Shown: in pieces, positions 8,502 through 16,699 of the stretch | Position numbering within the stretch: the first letter of the stretch is position 1 | Layout: each line of letters opens with the position of its first letter | Assembly: GCF_018070325.1 (NCBI RefSeq) | Contig: NZ_JAGPXY010000006.1 | Location: 62,001-126,000, forward strand | Length of the DNA: 64,000 bases | Direction: 5' to 3' | From: Micromonospora sp. H61 | GTDB lineage: Bacteria > Actinomycetota > Actinomycetes > Mycobacteriales > Micromonosporaceae | The notes under the pieces: generated by a model | Database searches by the model: none | What the model saw: the letters and a program-made list of their open reading frames with translations, nothing else | What the model was told of the DNA's origin: nothing | Position numbers and translations under genes: made by a program

Positions 8502-9193
8502 GCGCACGTGACGAGATCCTGGCGCGGCTCCGAACGGCCCTGGCCGACAACCCGCCGCCGGTGCAGGTGCCCCGCGGGTACCGCCGGGTCGACGACCGCT
8601 CCGACGTGATCGAGACCCTGGTCGATCGCCTGGAGGACTACCGGGCGGTCGTCCACCGTGGCATCGACGCCCTACCCCGGCTGCTCAGCGACGTCGACCG
8701 GCTCGCCGTCCCCACCGACGTCCCCGCCGCCTGGCTGGCCGGCTACGCCGGGGAGCTGCACCGCGACGCGCCCCCGCTGTCACCGGCCGCGCTCGACGAC
8801 CTGGACGCGGTCCTGACCGGCTGCGCCGTCGTGGTCGCCGACACGGGCACCATCATCCTCGACGCCGGCCCGGCGCAGGGTCGACGCGCTCTCACCCTGG
8901 TGCCCGACCGGCACATCTGCGTCGTCCGCACCGACCAGGTGGTCGGTCTGCTGCCGGAGGCGCTCACCCGACTGGACCCGCGCGCCCCGCTGACCTGGAT
9001 CTCCGGCCCGTCCGCCACCAGCGACATCGAGCTCAACCGTGTCGAGGGAGTGCACGGCCCGCGCCGACTGGAGGTCGTCCTGATCGGCCCAGACGACGAA
9101 GTCGTCCCAGTCAGCCCAGACGACGAAGTCGTCCCAGTCAGCCCAGACGACGAAGTCGTCCCAGTCAGCCCGGCGGGCGGCTCAGGAGCCTGA
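8498..9193 (+). CDS. lutC: L-lactate utilisation protein LutC with C-terminal 9-residue repeats
   Basis: 231 aa. LUD-domain protein and third component of the LutABC lactate oxidation complex (GCAVVVADTGTIILDAG, TLVPDRHICVV, SGPSATSDIELNRVEGVHGPR). The family normally ends right after the strand seen here as RRLEVVLI. This copy carries an extra ~34-residue acidic tail built from three exact copies of a PDDEVVPVS unit, encoded by a 27-bp tandem repeat. The last 12 bp overlap the 3' end of the convergent lspA. The start overlaps the lutB stop (GTGA). Confidence 0.93.
   Translation: MSARDEILARLRTALADNPPPVQVPRGYRRVDDRSDVIETLVDRLEDYRAVVHRGIDALPRLLSDVDRLAVPTDVPAAWLAGYAGELHRDAPPLSPAALDDLDAVLTGCAVVVADTGTIILDAGPAQGRRALTLVPDRHICVVRTDQVVGLLPEALTRLDPRAPLTWISGPSATSDIELNRVEGVHGPRRLEVVLIGPDDEVVPVSPDDEVVPVSPDDEVVPVSPAGGSGA
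9088..9168 (+). repeat. 27-bp tandem repeat, three perfect copies, in frame in lutC
   Basis: Copies at 9088-9114, 9115-9141 and 9142-9168 are identical. Each holds the internal inverted repeat GACGAC-GAA-GTCGTC, so each could also form a small hairpin. In frame they encode PDDEVVPVS. Identity at all codon positions implies recent expansion. Confidence 0.95.
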
Positions 9194-9691
9194 CGACACC
9201 ACCTGCTCGTCGCTGCGGGTCTCGCCCGCCGTCGCGCGCAGCGGAACGCCGCGCACGTTGAGCAGCATGACGATGCCCACGCCGACCACCAGGGCGATGT
9301 CGGCGACGTTGCCGACGAAGAACCCGGCGTAGTCGATGAAGTCCACCACGTGCCCGCGAGCGAACCCCGGCTCCCGGAAGAGGCGGTCCAGCAGGTGCGT
9401 CGTCGCGCCGCCGAGCACCAGGCCCAACGCCACCGCCCAGGCGCGCGAGGTGACCCGCCACGCGACGACCGTCACCGCGACCACCGCCGCCGCCGCGAAC
9501 ACCGCGAACATCCAGGTGTACGCGGAGCCGATCGAGAAGGCGGCGCCCGGGTTGTACAGGAGTCGCAGTTGCAGCAGGTCACCGACAACGGTGATGGTCT
9601 GCCCGCCGGAGAGCGCGGACTCGGCCCAGTACTTGGTGAGCTGATCCGCGGCGAGCACCACAGCAGCGATCAACACGACGGCGCGGAACAT
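9182..9691 (-). CDS. lspA: Lipoprotein signal peptidase (signal peptidase II)
   Basis: 169 aa with four membrane segments. Aspartyl protease of the cytoplasmic membrane that removes signal peptides from prolipoproteins. Seen: AADQLTKYW near the N-terminus, catalytic Asp in the motif that is normally GNxxDR (here THLLDR, ~100-105) and the second catalytic Asp in GNVADIAL. The usual Gly-Asn before the first Asp is replaced by Thr-His, so this may be a divergent or secondary LspA. The length is typical. It is convergent with and overlaps lutC by 12 bp. Several lipoproteins in this window are potential substrates. Confidence 0.9.
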   Translation of the reverse strand: MFRAVVLIAAVVLAADQLTKYWAESALSGGQTITVVGDLLQLRLLYNPGAAFSIGSAYTWMFAVFAAAAVVAVTVVAWRVTSRAWAVALGLVLGGATTHLLDRLFREPGFARGHVVDFIDYAGFFVGNVADIALVVGVGIVMLLNVRGVPLRATAGETRSDEQVVSSGS

Positions 9692-9773
9692 CCCGGAACC
9701 CTAGCCGGTCACTGGTGACCGTCACCACCGACGGACGACTCCTGATCAACCACATGATGCATAACTCTGGTAA

Positions 9774-9790
9774 TTGCAAATGACTGGCAA
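9774..9790. promoter_or_regulatory. Nur-box-like operator upstream of the nickel-type ABC operon
   Basis: TTGCAA-ATGAC-TGGCAA matches the published Streptomyces Nur consensus tTGCaa-N5-ttGCAA with one mismatch and exact 5-bp spacing. Nur is the nickel-responsive Fur-family repressor of nikABCDE and sodF. The site is 80 bp upstream of the binding-protein start, in a locally AT-richer stretch suited to a promoter. Confidence 0.55.
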
Positions 9791-9869
9791 CTGTGCCACC
9801 GTGATGATCAACGGTTGCGGCGCCGCGCCCACCCGACAAACGATCCTCCCCACACCACAGGAGCCTTCT

Positions 9870-11468
9870 GTGACCCGGATGCGTCCGACCTTCCGACGCC
9901 TCGTGGCGTCGACCGCGGCGGCGGGGATGCTCGTCCTCGTCGGATGCTCGGCCCCAGCCGATCCCGACGGCTCATCCGGCGGCGCGACGCTTGTCGTCGC
10001 CACCTCCGACGAGCCGGACGCGTTGAACCCGGTGCTCAACTACGGCGTCGACGGCGCCTCGCTGATCTTCGACGGCCTCGTCAGCCGGGACGACGACAAC
10101 CGCCTCGTCGCCGGTCTGGCCACGGCGTTGCCGGAGCTGTCCCCCGATGGACGCACGGTGACCGCGAAGCTCCGCGACGGCGTGCAGTTCCACGACGGCA
10201 CCGCGCTGACCGCCCAGGACGTCGTCTTCACGTACCAGGCCGTGCTGGATCCGACTGTCGACTCGACGCTCCGCTCCGACCTGGACATGGTGGAGTCGGT
10301 GACCGCACCCGACGCGGCCACTGTGGTGTTCCGGCTGCGCTACCCGTACGCGCCGTTCGTGCAGCGGCTCACCCTCGGCATCGTGCCGGCCAAACTGCTC
10401 AGCGGGCAGGACATCAACACCGCCGGGTTCAACCGCAAGCCGATCGGGACCGGGCCGTACCGGATCGACTCCTGGACGCCGGGCGACCGCCTGGTGCTCA
10501 CCGCCAACGAGCGCTACTTCGGTGGGCGGCCGAAGAACAACCGGGTAGTGGTCGCGTTCGTCGCCGACGACAACGTCCGCGCCCAGCGGATGCGCGCCGG
10601 CGAGTTCGACGCCGCCGAGTTGCCGCCGAAGCTGGCCTCCGGTTTCGACGCCGACACCACGTTCCGGGTGCAGCGGGTGCCGACCGCCGACTACCGGGGC
10701 GTGATGCTGCCGACGGGCAACCCGGTCCTCGCCGACCCGGCGGTCCGCCGGGCGCTCAACCTGGCCGTCGACCGGGCCGCGATGGTGACCGGGCTCCTCG
10801 GTGGCGCCGGCGAACCGGCGTTCGGCCCGATTCCGCCGACCTCCGAGTTCGCCGACCCGTCGATCATCGGCAAGCCGACCGCCGACCCGAGAGCGGCCGA
10901 AGGGCTGCTCGACGCGGCCGGCTGGACCCAGGGTCCCGGCGGGGTACGCGTCAAGGACGGCCGACCGGCCCGGTTCACGCTGATGTACCCGGCGAGCGAC
11001 ACGCTGCGCAAGGACCTGGCCCTCGCCGTCACCGCCGACGCGAAGAAGGTCGGCATCGAGGTCACTCCGGCGGGGCTGACCTGGGACGCCATCGACCCGC
11101 GGATGAAGTCCGACGCCCTGCTGATGGGCTACGGCACCCCGTACGACCCGGACTTCGTCTCGTACAAGCTGTTCGGCTCGCGGTTCGCGGGGCAGGGCTA
11201 CTTCAACCCCGGCTCGTACCGCTCCGAGGTGACCGACCGGGCCCTGCAGGAGGGCCGCGACCAGATCGACCCCGCCCTCCGCAAGGCCGCGTACGCGCAG
11301 TTCCAGAAGCAGTTGGCCGCCGACGTACCGTGGTTGTTCCTCACCTACCTGCGGCACACCTACGTGCTGAAGTCCTCGGTTCAGGGCGTGGTGCCGCGGG
11401 TCGAGGCGCACGAGCACGGCGTGGCGAACAGCCTCTGGTGGAACATCGACACCTGGACGCGGTCGTGA
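9870..11468 (+). CDS. nikA: ABC transporter substrate-binding lipoprotein, family 5 (NikA-like)
   Basis: 532 aa from the GTG at 9870, preceded by CAGGAG; the longer frame from 9774 lacks a ribosome site. Signal peptide with lipobox LVGC, then a periplasmic-binding-protein-5 domain (DEPDALNPVLNYG, LRDGVQFHDGTALTAQDVVFTY, GTGPYRI). This family carries di/oligopeptides or nickel chelates. Operon order A-B-C-D-E with separate short ATPases and the Nur-like box favour nickel uptake. A peptide substrate remains possible because nickel and peptide members share the fold. Confidence 0.85.
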   Translation: MTRMRPTFRRLVASTAAAGMLVLVGCSAPADPDGSSGGATLVVATSDEPDALNPVLNYGVDGASLIFDGLVSRDDDNRLVAGLATALPELSPDGRTVTAKLRDGVQFHDGTALTAQDVVFTYQAVLDPTVDSTLRSDLDMVESVTAPDAATVVFRLRYPYAPFVQRLTLGIVPAKLLSGQDINTAGFNRKPIGTGPYRIDSWTPGDRLVLTANERYFGGRPKNNRVVVAFVADDNVRAQRMRAGEFDAAELPPKLASGFDADTTFRVQRVPTADYRGVMLPTGNPVLADPAVRRALNLAVDRAAMVTGLLGGAGEPAFGPIPPTSEFADPSIIGKPTADPRAAEGLLDAAGWTQGPGGVRVKDGRPARFTLMYPASDTLRKDLALAVTADAKKVGIEVTPAGLTWDAIDPRMKSDALLMGYGTPYDPDFVSYKLFGSRFAGQGYFNPGSYRSEVTDRALQEGRDQIDPALRKAAYAQFQKQLAADVPWLFLTYLRHTYVLKSSVQGVVPRVEAHEHGVANSLWWNIDTWTRS

Positions 11469-12457
11469 CCCGCTCCGGTCGACTGGCCGGGGCCGGTGCG
11501 GTGGTCCGGCGGCGGCTCCTCGTCGCCGTGCCGGTGCTCGCCGCTACCAGCGTCGGAATGTTCGCCCTCGGTGCCGCCTCGCCGGTCGACCCCGCGAAGC
11601 AGTACGCGGGTGCGGCGGCCTTCACCGCCAGCGAAGAGAACCTGGCCCAACTGCGCGCCAACTGGGGCGTCGACGACCCCCTGCCGGTGCAGTACCTGCG
11701 CTGGATCAGCAACCTGGTCCAGGGCGACCTGGGTTGGTCGACCAGCCGCCACGAGCCGGTCGCCTCGGTGCTCGCCGCCCGGGCCGGTTGGACGCTGCTC
11801 CTGATCGGTGTGTCCCTCGCCCTGGTCCTGGTCGCGAGCCTCCTGCTGGGCGCGCTGGCGGCGTACCGGCGGGGTGGGTTGTTCGACCGCGCGTTGCGGG
11901 CGGCCGCGTACGCGGTGCAGTCGATGCCGGTCTTCTGGCTGGGCCTGGCCGCGATCGCCGTGTTCGCGCTGGCCCTGGGCTGGTTGCCGGCGGGCGGGCT
12001 CACCGACGTCACAGCGACCAGCACGTCCTGGCCCGATGTGGCGCACCACCTGATCCTGCCGGTCGCGGTGTTGGCCGTGTCGCAGGCGCCGTGGTTCGTG
12101 CTGTTCGTCCGGGACGCGGTAGCGGAGAGCATGCGCGACGACCACGTGCTCGCGGCGCGGGCACGCGGGTTGCCCGGTCGGACGGTGCTGTTCGGGCACG
12201 CGCTGCGGACCGCGCTGCTGCCGTTCCTCACCCTGGTCGGCACCCACCTGCCCGAGCTGGTCGGCGGGGCGGTGCTGGTCGAGACGGTCTTCTCGCTGCC
12301 GGGCCTCGGCGCCGTCACTGTCGCCGCCGCACTGGGCAGCGACTTCCCGCTGCTGGCGGCCATCACTCTGGTCACCACAGCTGTGGTGCTGGCCGCGAAC
12401 CTCGCGACCGACCTCGCCTACGCCGCCGCCGACCCGAGGGTACGACTCGATGGCTGA
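11465..12457 (+). CDS. nikB: ABC transporter permease (NikB-like, DppB family)
   Basis: 330 aa, GTG overlapping the binding-protein stop. An N-terminal membrane helix and the periplasmic loop (LRANWGVDDPLPVQYLRWI) are followed by five further membrane segments. The EAA cytoplasmic loop is seen as AARARGLPGRTVLFGHALRTALLP, which docks the ATPase, and FSLPGLG near the end is typical of this family. It forms the membrane channel with the next gene. Confidence 0.9.
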   Translation: MTRSGRLAGAGAVVRRRLLVAVPVLAATSVGMFALGAASPVDPAKQYAGAAAFTASEENLAQLRANWGVDDPLPVQYLRWISNLVQGDLGWSTSRHEPVASVLAARAGWTLLLIGVSLALVLVASLLLGALAAYRRGGLFDRALRAAAYAVQSMPVFWLGLAAIAVFALALGWLPAGGLTDVTATSTSWPDVAHHLILPVAVLAVSQAPWFVLFVRDAVAESMRDDHVLAARARGLPGRTVLFGHALRTALLPFLTLVGTHLPELVGGAVLVETVFSLPGLGAVTVAAALGSDFPLLAAITLVTTAVVLAANLATDLAYAAADPRVRLDG

Positions 12458-13334
12458 CCTCGCTGCCCGACCGCCGCTGCTCCAGGTCGCCCGGTCGCGG
12501 CTGCGGCTGCGGCCCGGTCGGGCCGGTGCCGTCACGGCCGGCCTGGTCCTGCTCGTGGCCATCGCCGGCTCGCTGCTCGCTCCGCTGGTCTGGCCGCTGG
12601 ACCAGAGCGCTGTCGCGCTGGACCAGACCCGGTTGGCACCGTCCTGGAGCCACCTCGCCGGCACCGACGACCTGGGCCGCGACGTGGCGCACCGCGCCGT
12701 CTACGGGCTGCGGGTCTCGCTGCTCGTGGGCGCTGTCGCCGCGCTCGTCGCCACCGTCCTCGGCGGCGTGGTCGGTGGGATCGCCGGCACGCTCGGCGGC
12801 CGGGTGGACCGGATCCTGATGCGGATCGTGGACACCATCGCCGCGATGCCGCACCTGCTGCTGGGCATCTTCATCGTCGCCATGCTGCGTCCCAGCCTCG
12901 GTGCCGTGATCGCCTCCGTCGGGCTCACCCACTGGCTCTCCACCGCCCGCATCGTCCGATCCGAGCTGTTGAGCCTTCGGACCCGACCGTTCATCGACGC
13001 CGCCATCAGCGGCGGAGCCGGCCGGCTCCGGGTCCTCACCCGGCACCTGCTGCCGCACGTCCTGCCCCGGCTGGCTTTGGCGACCACCCTGATGATCCCG
13101 CACGCGGTGTGGCACGAGACCGCCCTGTCGTTCCTCGGTCTGGGTCTGCCGCCGCACCTCGCCTCGCTGGGCAACATGATCAACGACGGGCAGGGGTCGC
13201 TGTTGACCGGCGCCTGGTGGGCCAGCCTGGCACCGGGCGGGGTCATCGTCGTCGTCACCCTCGCCATCGCGGTCCTCGCCGCCCGCTGGCGCGACCGCCT
13301 CGATCCCCGGGTCCGAGCGGAGCTGCACCTGTGA
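12450..13334 (+). CDS. nikC: ABC transporter permease (NikC-like, DppC family)
   Basis: 294 aa, ATG overlapping the upstream stop by 8 bp. It has the DppC-type N-terminal helix, GTDDLGRDVAHRAVYGLRVSL (the 'GTDxxGRD' hallmark) and five membrane segments with an EAA loop (DAAISGGAGRLRVLTRHLLP). It pairs with NikB as the heterodimeric channel. Its stop overlaps the following GTG. Confidence 0.91.
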   Translation: MADLAARPPLLQVARSRLRLRPGRAGAVTAGLVLLVAIAGSLLAPLVWPLDQSAVALDQTRLAPSWSHLAGTDDLGRDVAHRAVYGLRVSLLVGAVAALVATVLGGVVGGIAGTLGGRVDRILMRIVDTIAAMPHLLLGIFIVAMLRPSLGAVIASVGLTHWLSTARIVRSELLSLRTRPFIDAAISGGAGRLRVLTRHLLPHVLPRLALATTLMIPHAVWHETALSFLGLGLPPHLASLGNMINDGQGSLLTGAWWASLAPGGVIVVVTLAIAVLAARWRDRLDPRVRAELHL

Positions 13335-14335
13335 CCACCACCGAATCCGTTTCCGCTTCGGTGCCTTCCCGCACCGTGGTGACTCGGCCGCTGCTCGCCG
13401 TGGACGGCCTCGGCGTCGAGTTCCGGCTCCGCGACGCGCGCGTGCGTGCCGTCAGCGAACTCAGCCTCACCGTCCGGGCCGGCGAACTGCTGGCCGTCGT
13501 GGGCGAGTCCGGCTGCGGCAAGTCCGTCCTGGCCCACGCCCTGCTCGGCCTCCTGCCGGGCAACGCCACGACCACCGGTCACGCCGTGCTGCACCACCCC
13601 GGCGCCGACCCGGTCGACCTGGTCACCTGCGGCCAACGCCAGCTGGCCCGCAGGGTACGCGGGCGCCGCGTCGGGTTGGTCCCGCAGAGCCCGGCCACCG
13701 CCCTGAACCCGGTCCGCACCGGACGGCGACTGCTCGCCGAGACGCTGCGGGCGCACGGCCGCGACCGCGCCGACGCCGACCAACTCGCTGTCGATGTCGG
13801 GCTCGACCCGGCGGACCTGGACCGTTACCCGCACGAGCTGTCCGGTGGCATGGCACAGCGTCTGGTCACCGCGCTCGCGCTGGCGCCCGACCCGTCGCTG
13901 CTCATCGCCGACGAGCCCACCACCGGCCTGGACCGGCCGCTGGTGGACCACACCCTCGACCTGCTGCGCCGTCGCTGCGAGAACGGCGCGGCCGTCGTGC
14001 TCATCACGCATGACCTGGCCGCCGCACGCCGGGTCGCCGACACCGTCGCCGTGATGTACGCCAGTCGCATCGTGGAACACCGCGACACCGACCAGCTCTT
14101 CACCGCGCCGGCCCACCCGTACGCCTCGGCGCTGCTCGACGCCCTGCCGGACCGGGCCTTCCGGCCGGTGCCGGGCGACCCGCCCATGCTCACCGCGCTG
14201 CCCCCCGGGTGCGCATTCGCGCCCCGCTGCCCACGCCGCACCGACACCTGCGCGGACCGACCACTGTCGACCCCGCTCACCGGTGGCGGCACTGTGGCCT
14301 GCCACCACCCGATCCCCACCGGAGCCACCACGTGA
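13331..14335 (+). CDS. nikD: ABC transporter ATP-binding protein (NikD-like)
   Basis: 334 aa. Walker A GESGCGKS (~57-64), Q-loop VPQSPATALNP, signature LSGGM, Walker B LLIADEPTTGLD, H-loop LITHD, then the oligopeptide/nickel C-terminal domain with CAFAPRCPRRTDTC. It energises the NikBC channel. The GTG at 13331 overlaps the NikC stop. Confidence 0.92.
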   Translation: MTTTESVSASVPSRTVVTRPLLAVDGLGVEFRLRDARVRAVSELSLTVRAGELLAVVGESGCGKSVLAHALLGLLPGNATTTGHAVLHHPGADPVDLVTCGQRQLARRVRGRRVGLVPQSPATALNPVRTGRRLLAETLRAHGRDRADADQLAVDVGLDPADLDRYPHELSGGMAQRLVTALALAPDPSLLIADEPTTGLDRPLVDHTLDLLRRRCENGAAVVLITHDLAAARRVADTVAVMYASRIVEHRDTDQLFTAPAHPYASALLDALPDRAFRPVPGDPPMLTALPPGCAFAPRCPRRTDTCADRPLSTPLTGGGTVACHHPIPTGATT

Positions 14336-15012
14336 CCAGCGCGCAACACCTGCTCGCCGACGAGGTGAGCGTCGGGTACGGCCGCCAGGTCGTCCTCGAC
14401 GGCGTCACACTGCGGATCGGCCGCGGAGAGACGGTCGGGCTGCGCGGGCCGTCCGGCTGCGGAAAGTCGACACTGGTCCGGGTCCTGGCCCTGCTGCACC
14501 GCCCCGATCAGGGCCGGGTCAGCATCGACGGCACCGCTGTCGACGCCGTCCGGTATGCCGTTCCGGTCGCCCTGCGGACCCGCGTCGCCGCCCTCTTCCA
14601 GAGCCCGCGCGCCGCCGCCGATTCTCGACTGAGCCTCATCGATCTGATCGCCGAACCGCTACGCGCCACCCGGACGCCCGAGTCGGCGGTCCGGGAACGG
14701 GTGGCCGAACTCGCCGACCTCGTCGGCCTCACCGCGGATCTGCGCAGCCGGCGCCCCCACGCGGTGTCCGACGGGCAACTGCAACGCGCCTGCCTGGCCC
14801 GGGCCCTCGTACACCGCCCCGACTACCTGCTCTGCGACGAGGCCACCGCGATGCTCGACGCCTCGACCCAGGCGCACGTCGCCGCCGTCATCCGCGACTA
14901 CCAGCGGACCCAGCGCGCCGGTGTCCTGGTCATCACCCACGACCAGACCCTGCTGGACCGCTGGAGCGACCGGATCGTCGACCTGGCCGCCACAGCGGGG
15001 GCACGCGCCTGA
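14332..15012 (+). CDS. nikE: ABC transporter ATP-binding protein (NikE-like)
   Basis: 226 aa, shorter than NikD and lacking the C-terminal Cys motif, as expected for NikE. Walker A GPSGCGKS, Q-loop LFQSPRAAADSR, signature degenerate as VSDGQ, Walker B YLLCDEATAMLD and H-loop VITHD. The non-canonical signature suggests one of the two ATP sites is of lower activity. It is last in the five-gene overlapping operon. Confidence 0.9.
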   Translation: MTSAQHLLADEVSVGYGRQVVLDGVTLRIGRGETVGLRGPSGCGKSTLVRVLALLHRPDQGRVSIDGTAVDAVRYAVPVALRTRVAALFQSPRAAADSRLSLIDLIAEPLRATRTPESAVRERVAELADLVGLTADLRSRRPHAVSDGQLQRACLARALVHRPDYLLCDEATAMLDASTQAHVAAVIRDYQRTQRAGVLVITHDQTLLDRWSDRIVDLAATAGARA

Positions 15013-15144
15013 CCCTCGGGCGCTCCTCGACCGCAGTGTCCCTCTCCTGGACAGTGACCGGATCTCCGCGCAGTCGCGGCAGGAACTAACCTCTATCGTC
15101 TACAGCCTGCGGGCGGACGGACTCACCGGCACAGGGACGGGCAG

Positions 15145-15723
15145 ATGACCGACGACCACGACGCCGCCGGAGCGATGAACTTCATCTTCGAAGCCGGCGT
15201 CCTCAAACGCGCCGCCCGCACCGGCTGGTGGTTCGCCGGCGTCAAGCAACCCGAATCCATCGCCGAGCACTCCTTCCGAACAGCGCTCATCGGAATGATG
15301 CTCGCCGCCATGGAGGGCGCCGACCCAGCCCGAGTGTCAATGCTCTGCGCCCTGCACGACACCCAGGAAACCCGAATCACCGACATCCCACACATCGCCA
15401 AGCGCTACCTCACCGCCGTACCCAACACCGCCGTCACCGCCGACCAGGTCGCCGACTGTCCCCCAGCCGTCGCCGACGTCATCACCGCCGCAGTCGCCGA
15501 GTACGAAGCTGGCGAGACACTCGAAGCTGTCGTCGCCCGTGACGCCGACAAACTGGAGTGCCTCGTCCAAGCCGTCGAGTACCGCCACCAGGGCATCGAC
15601 AACGTGCAGCGCTGGATCGACAGCTCACGAGCGGCTCTGAAGACCGCCAGCGCCCACCGCCTTGCCGACGCCGCCCTCAGCGGACAACCCCTGGCCTGGC
15701 TCACTCCCCCGCCGCAGGAGTAA
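15145..15723 (+). CDS. HD-domain phosphohydrolase (YfbR/HDDC2-like 5'-nucleotidase)
   Basis: 192 aa. Metal-binding residues of the HD superfamily are seen as SIAEHSFRTA (His), CALHDTQE (HD pair) and ARDADKLEC (Asp). The layout and size match YfbR/HDDC2 enzymes that dephosphorylate (deoxy)nucleoside 5'-monophosphates. It lies downstream of the nickel operon with 132 bp between, so it is probably separately transcribed; HD enzymes are metal-dependent but no specific link to nickel is implied. Confidence 0.82.
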   Translation: MTDDHDAAGAMNFIFEAGVLKRAARTGWWFAGVKQPESIAEHSFRTALIGMMLAAMEGADPARVSMLCALHDTQETRITDIPHIAKRYLTAVPNTAVTADQVADCPPAVADVITAAVAEYEAGETLEAVVARDADKLECLVQAVEYRHQGIDNVQRWIDSSRAALKTASAHRLADAALSGQPLAWLTPPPQE

Positions 15724-16010
15724 GCGTCATCACTTGGCGTTGTATTGATCTCGGCGATGGGCGTAGTCGATCAAACTGGAGGAGACGCCCTGTGACCTGG
15801 GCTTGAAGAGGTCATAGACGGTCATCGGTGGTCACTGCTAGTTCACCTCAGACAGCCTGGAGACGGCCTGATCTTGACGCCATCTCCAAGGGCTCCGCTC
15901 TCCGCCGAGGGATGCAGAGGCGAGCTGCCGGCTCTTGCCACCTCGATGCCTGACGTGTCGCTCACAAGTCCTGCACGTTATCCGGTTGCTCAAGCGCGTT
16001 ACCGTGTCCC
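15724..16010. other. Gene-free stretch at the start of an accessory patch
   Basis: 287 bp with no convincing gene. An open frame of ~68 codons (EEVIDGHRW... at about 15808-16013) lacks a start codon and I do not recognise it. It follows an in-frame-looking GGAGGAGACGCCC-GTG start that stops after four codons. This could be a worn mobile-element remnant but no terminal repeat was seen. Confidence 0.3.
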
Positions 16011-16541
16011 GTGATCGTATGGCTCAACGGCACCCACGGCGTGGGCAAGACGACGACCAGCGCGCTCGTGCAGCATCTGATACCGGATTCACGGGTGTTC
16101 GACGCCGAGAAGGTCGGCGAGACACTCATGGACATCACACCCGGGCTACCCGCCACGGACAACTTCCAGCACTGGCCGCCATGGCGGCAACTCGTCGTCG
16201 AGACCGCCCGCCGCGTGCTCGACTACACCGGCGGCACTCTGGTGATGCCCATGACCGTCCTGGTCGAGCAGTACTGGCGCGAAATCAGCACAGGCCTTGC
16301 CCAACATGCCATCCCGGTAAGGCACTTCGTTCTCCACGCTGACGAAGACACCCTCCGCGGGCGTATCGAGGGGGAACACCCCGTCCACTCCCCGTTCCGC
16401 CTCAAGTACCTCAAGCCCTACGCCGAGGCGGCCCGCACGTGGCTACATGCCGAGGCCGAGGTCGTCGACACTACGAACCTGACTCCCGCCCAGGCCGCCG
16501 TGCAGATCGTCCGAGCTACCACGGAAGGCTCAGATGTCTAA
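16011..16541 (+). CDS. P-loop kinase-like AAA protein (TmrB-like ATP-binding protein)
   Basis: 176 aa from GTG. Walker A NGTHGVGKTTT (~6-16), Walker-B-like TLVMPMTVLVE, and an Arg-rich lid (LRGRIEGEHP). The size and motif order resemble small adenylate-kinase-like ATPases, including the TmrB tunicamycin-resistance family. It could be a small-molecule kinase. No ribosome site is obvious and the spacing to both neighbours is loose. Confidence 0.7.
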   Translation: MIVWLNGTHGVGKTTTSALVQHLIPDSRVFDAEKVGETLMDITPGLPATDNFQHWPPWRQLVVETARRVLDYTGGTLVMPMTVLVEQYWREISTGLAQHAIPVRHFVLHADEDTLRGRIEGEHPVHSPFRLKYLKPYAEAARTWLHAEAEVVDTTNLTPAQAAVQIVRATTEGSDV

Positions 16542-16699
16542 CCTGAGGAATGCGGTTGAGTCAGGGCGGACGAGCTTAGCGCCTGCTGGCGGTGGAGCGG
16601 CAGACGACCGAGTCAAATGGCGGGGCGGGCCACTGCTGGCCGATGTTGACCGCCGCATCGGGCGCGGATCGGGCACGCGCTCGTGAGTCGGAGGCTTGA

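Noticed and set aside
9815..12457. 880-codon plus frame spanning the binding protein and first permease
   Set aside because: Only its last 330 codons are the NikB permease; the rest is an Arg-rich out-of-frame reading of nikA.
15784..16010. Possible transposase remnant after GGAGGAGACGCCC-GTG
   Set aside because: The reading frame stops after four codons and no inverted or direct terminal repeats were seen; not enough to call an insertion sequence.
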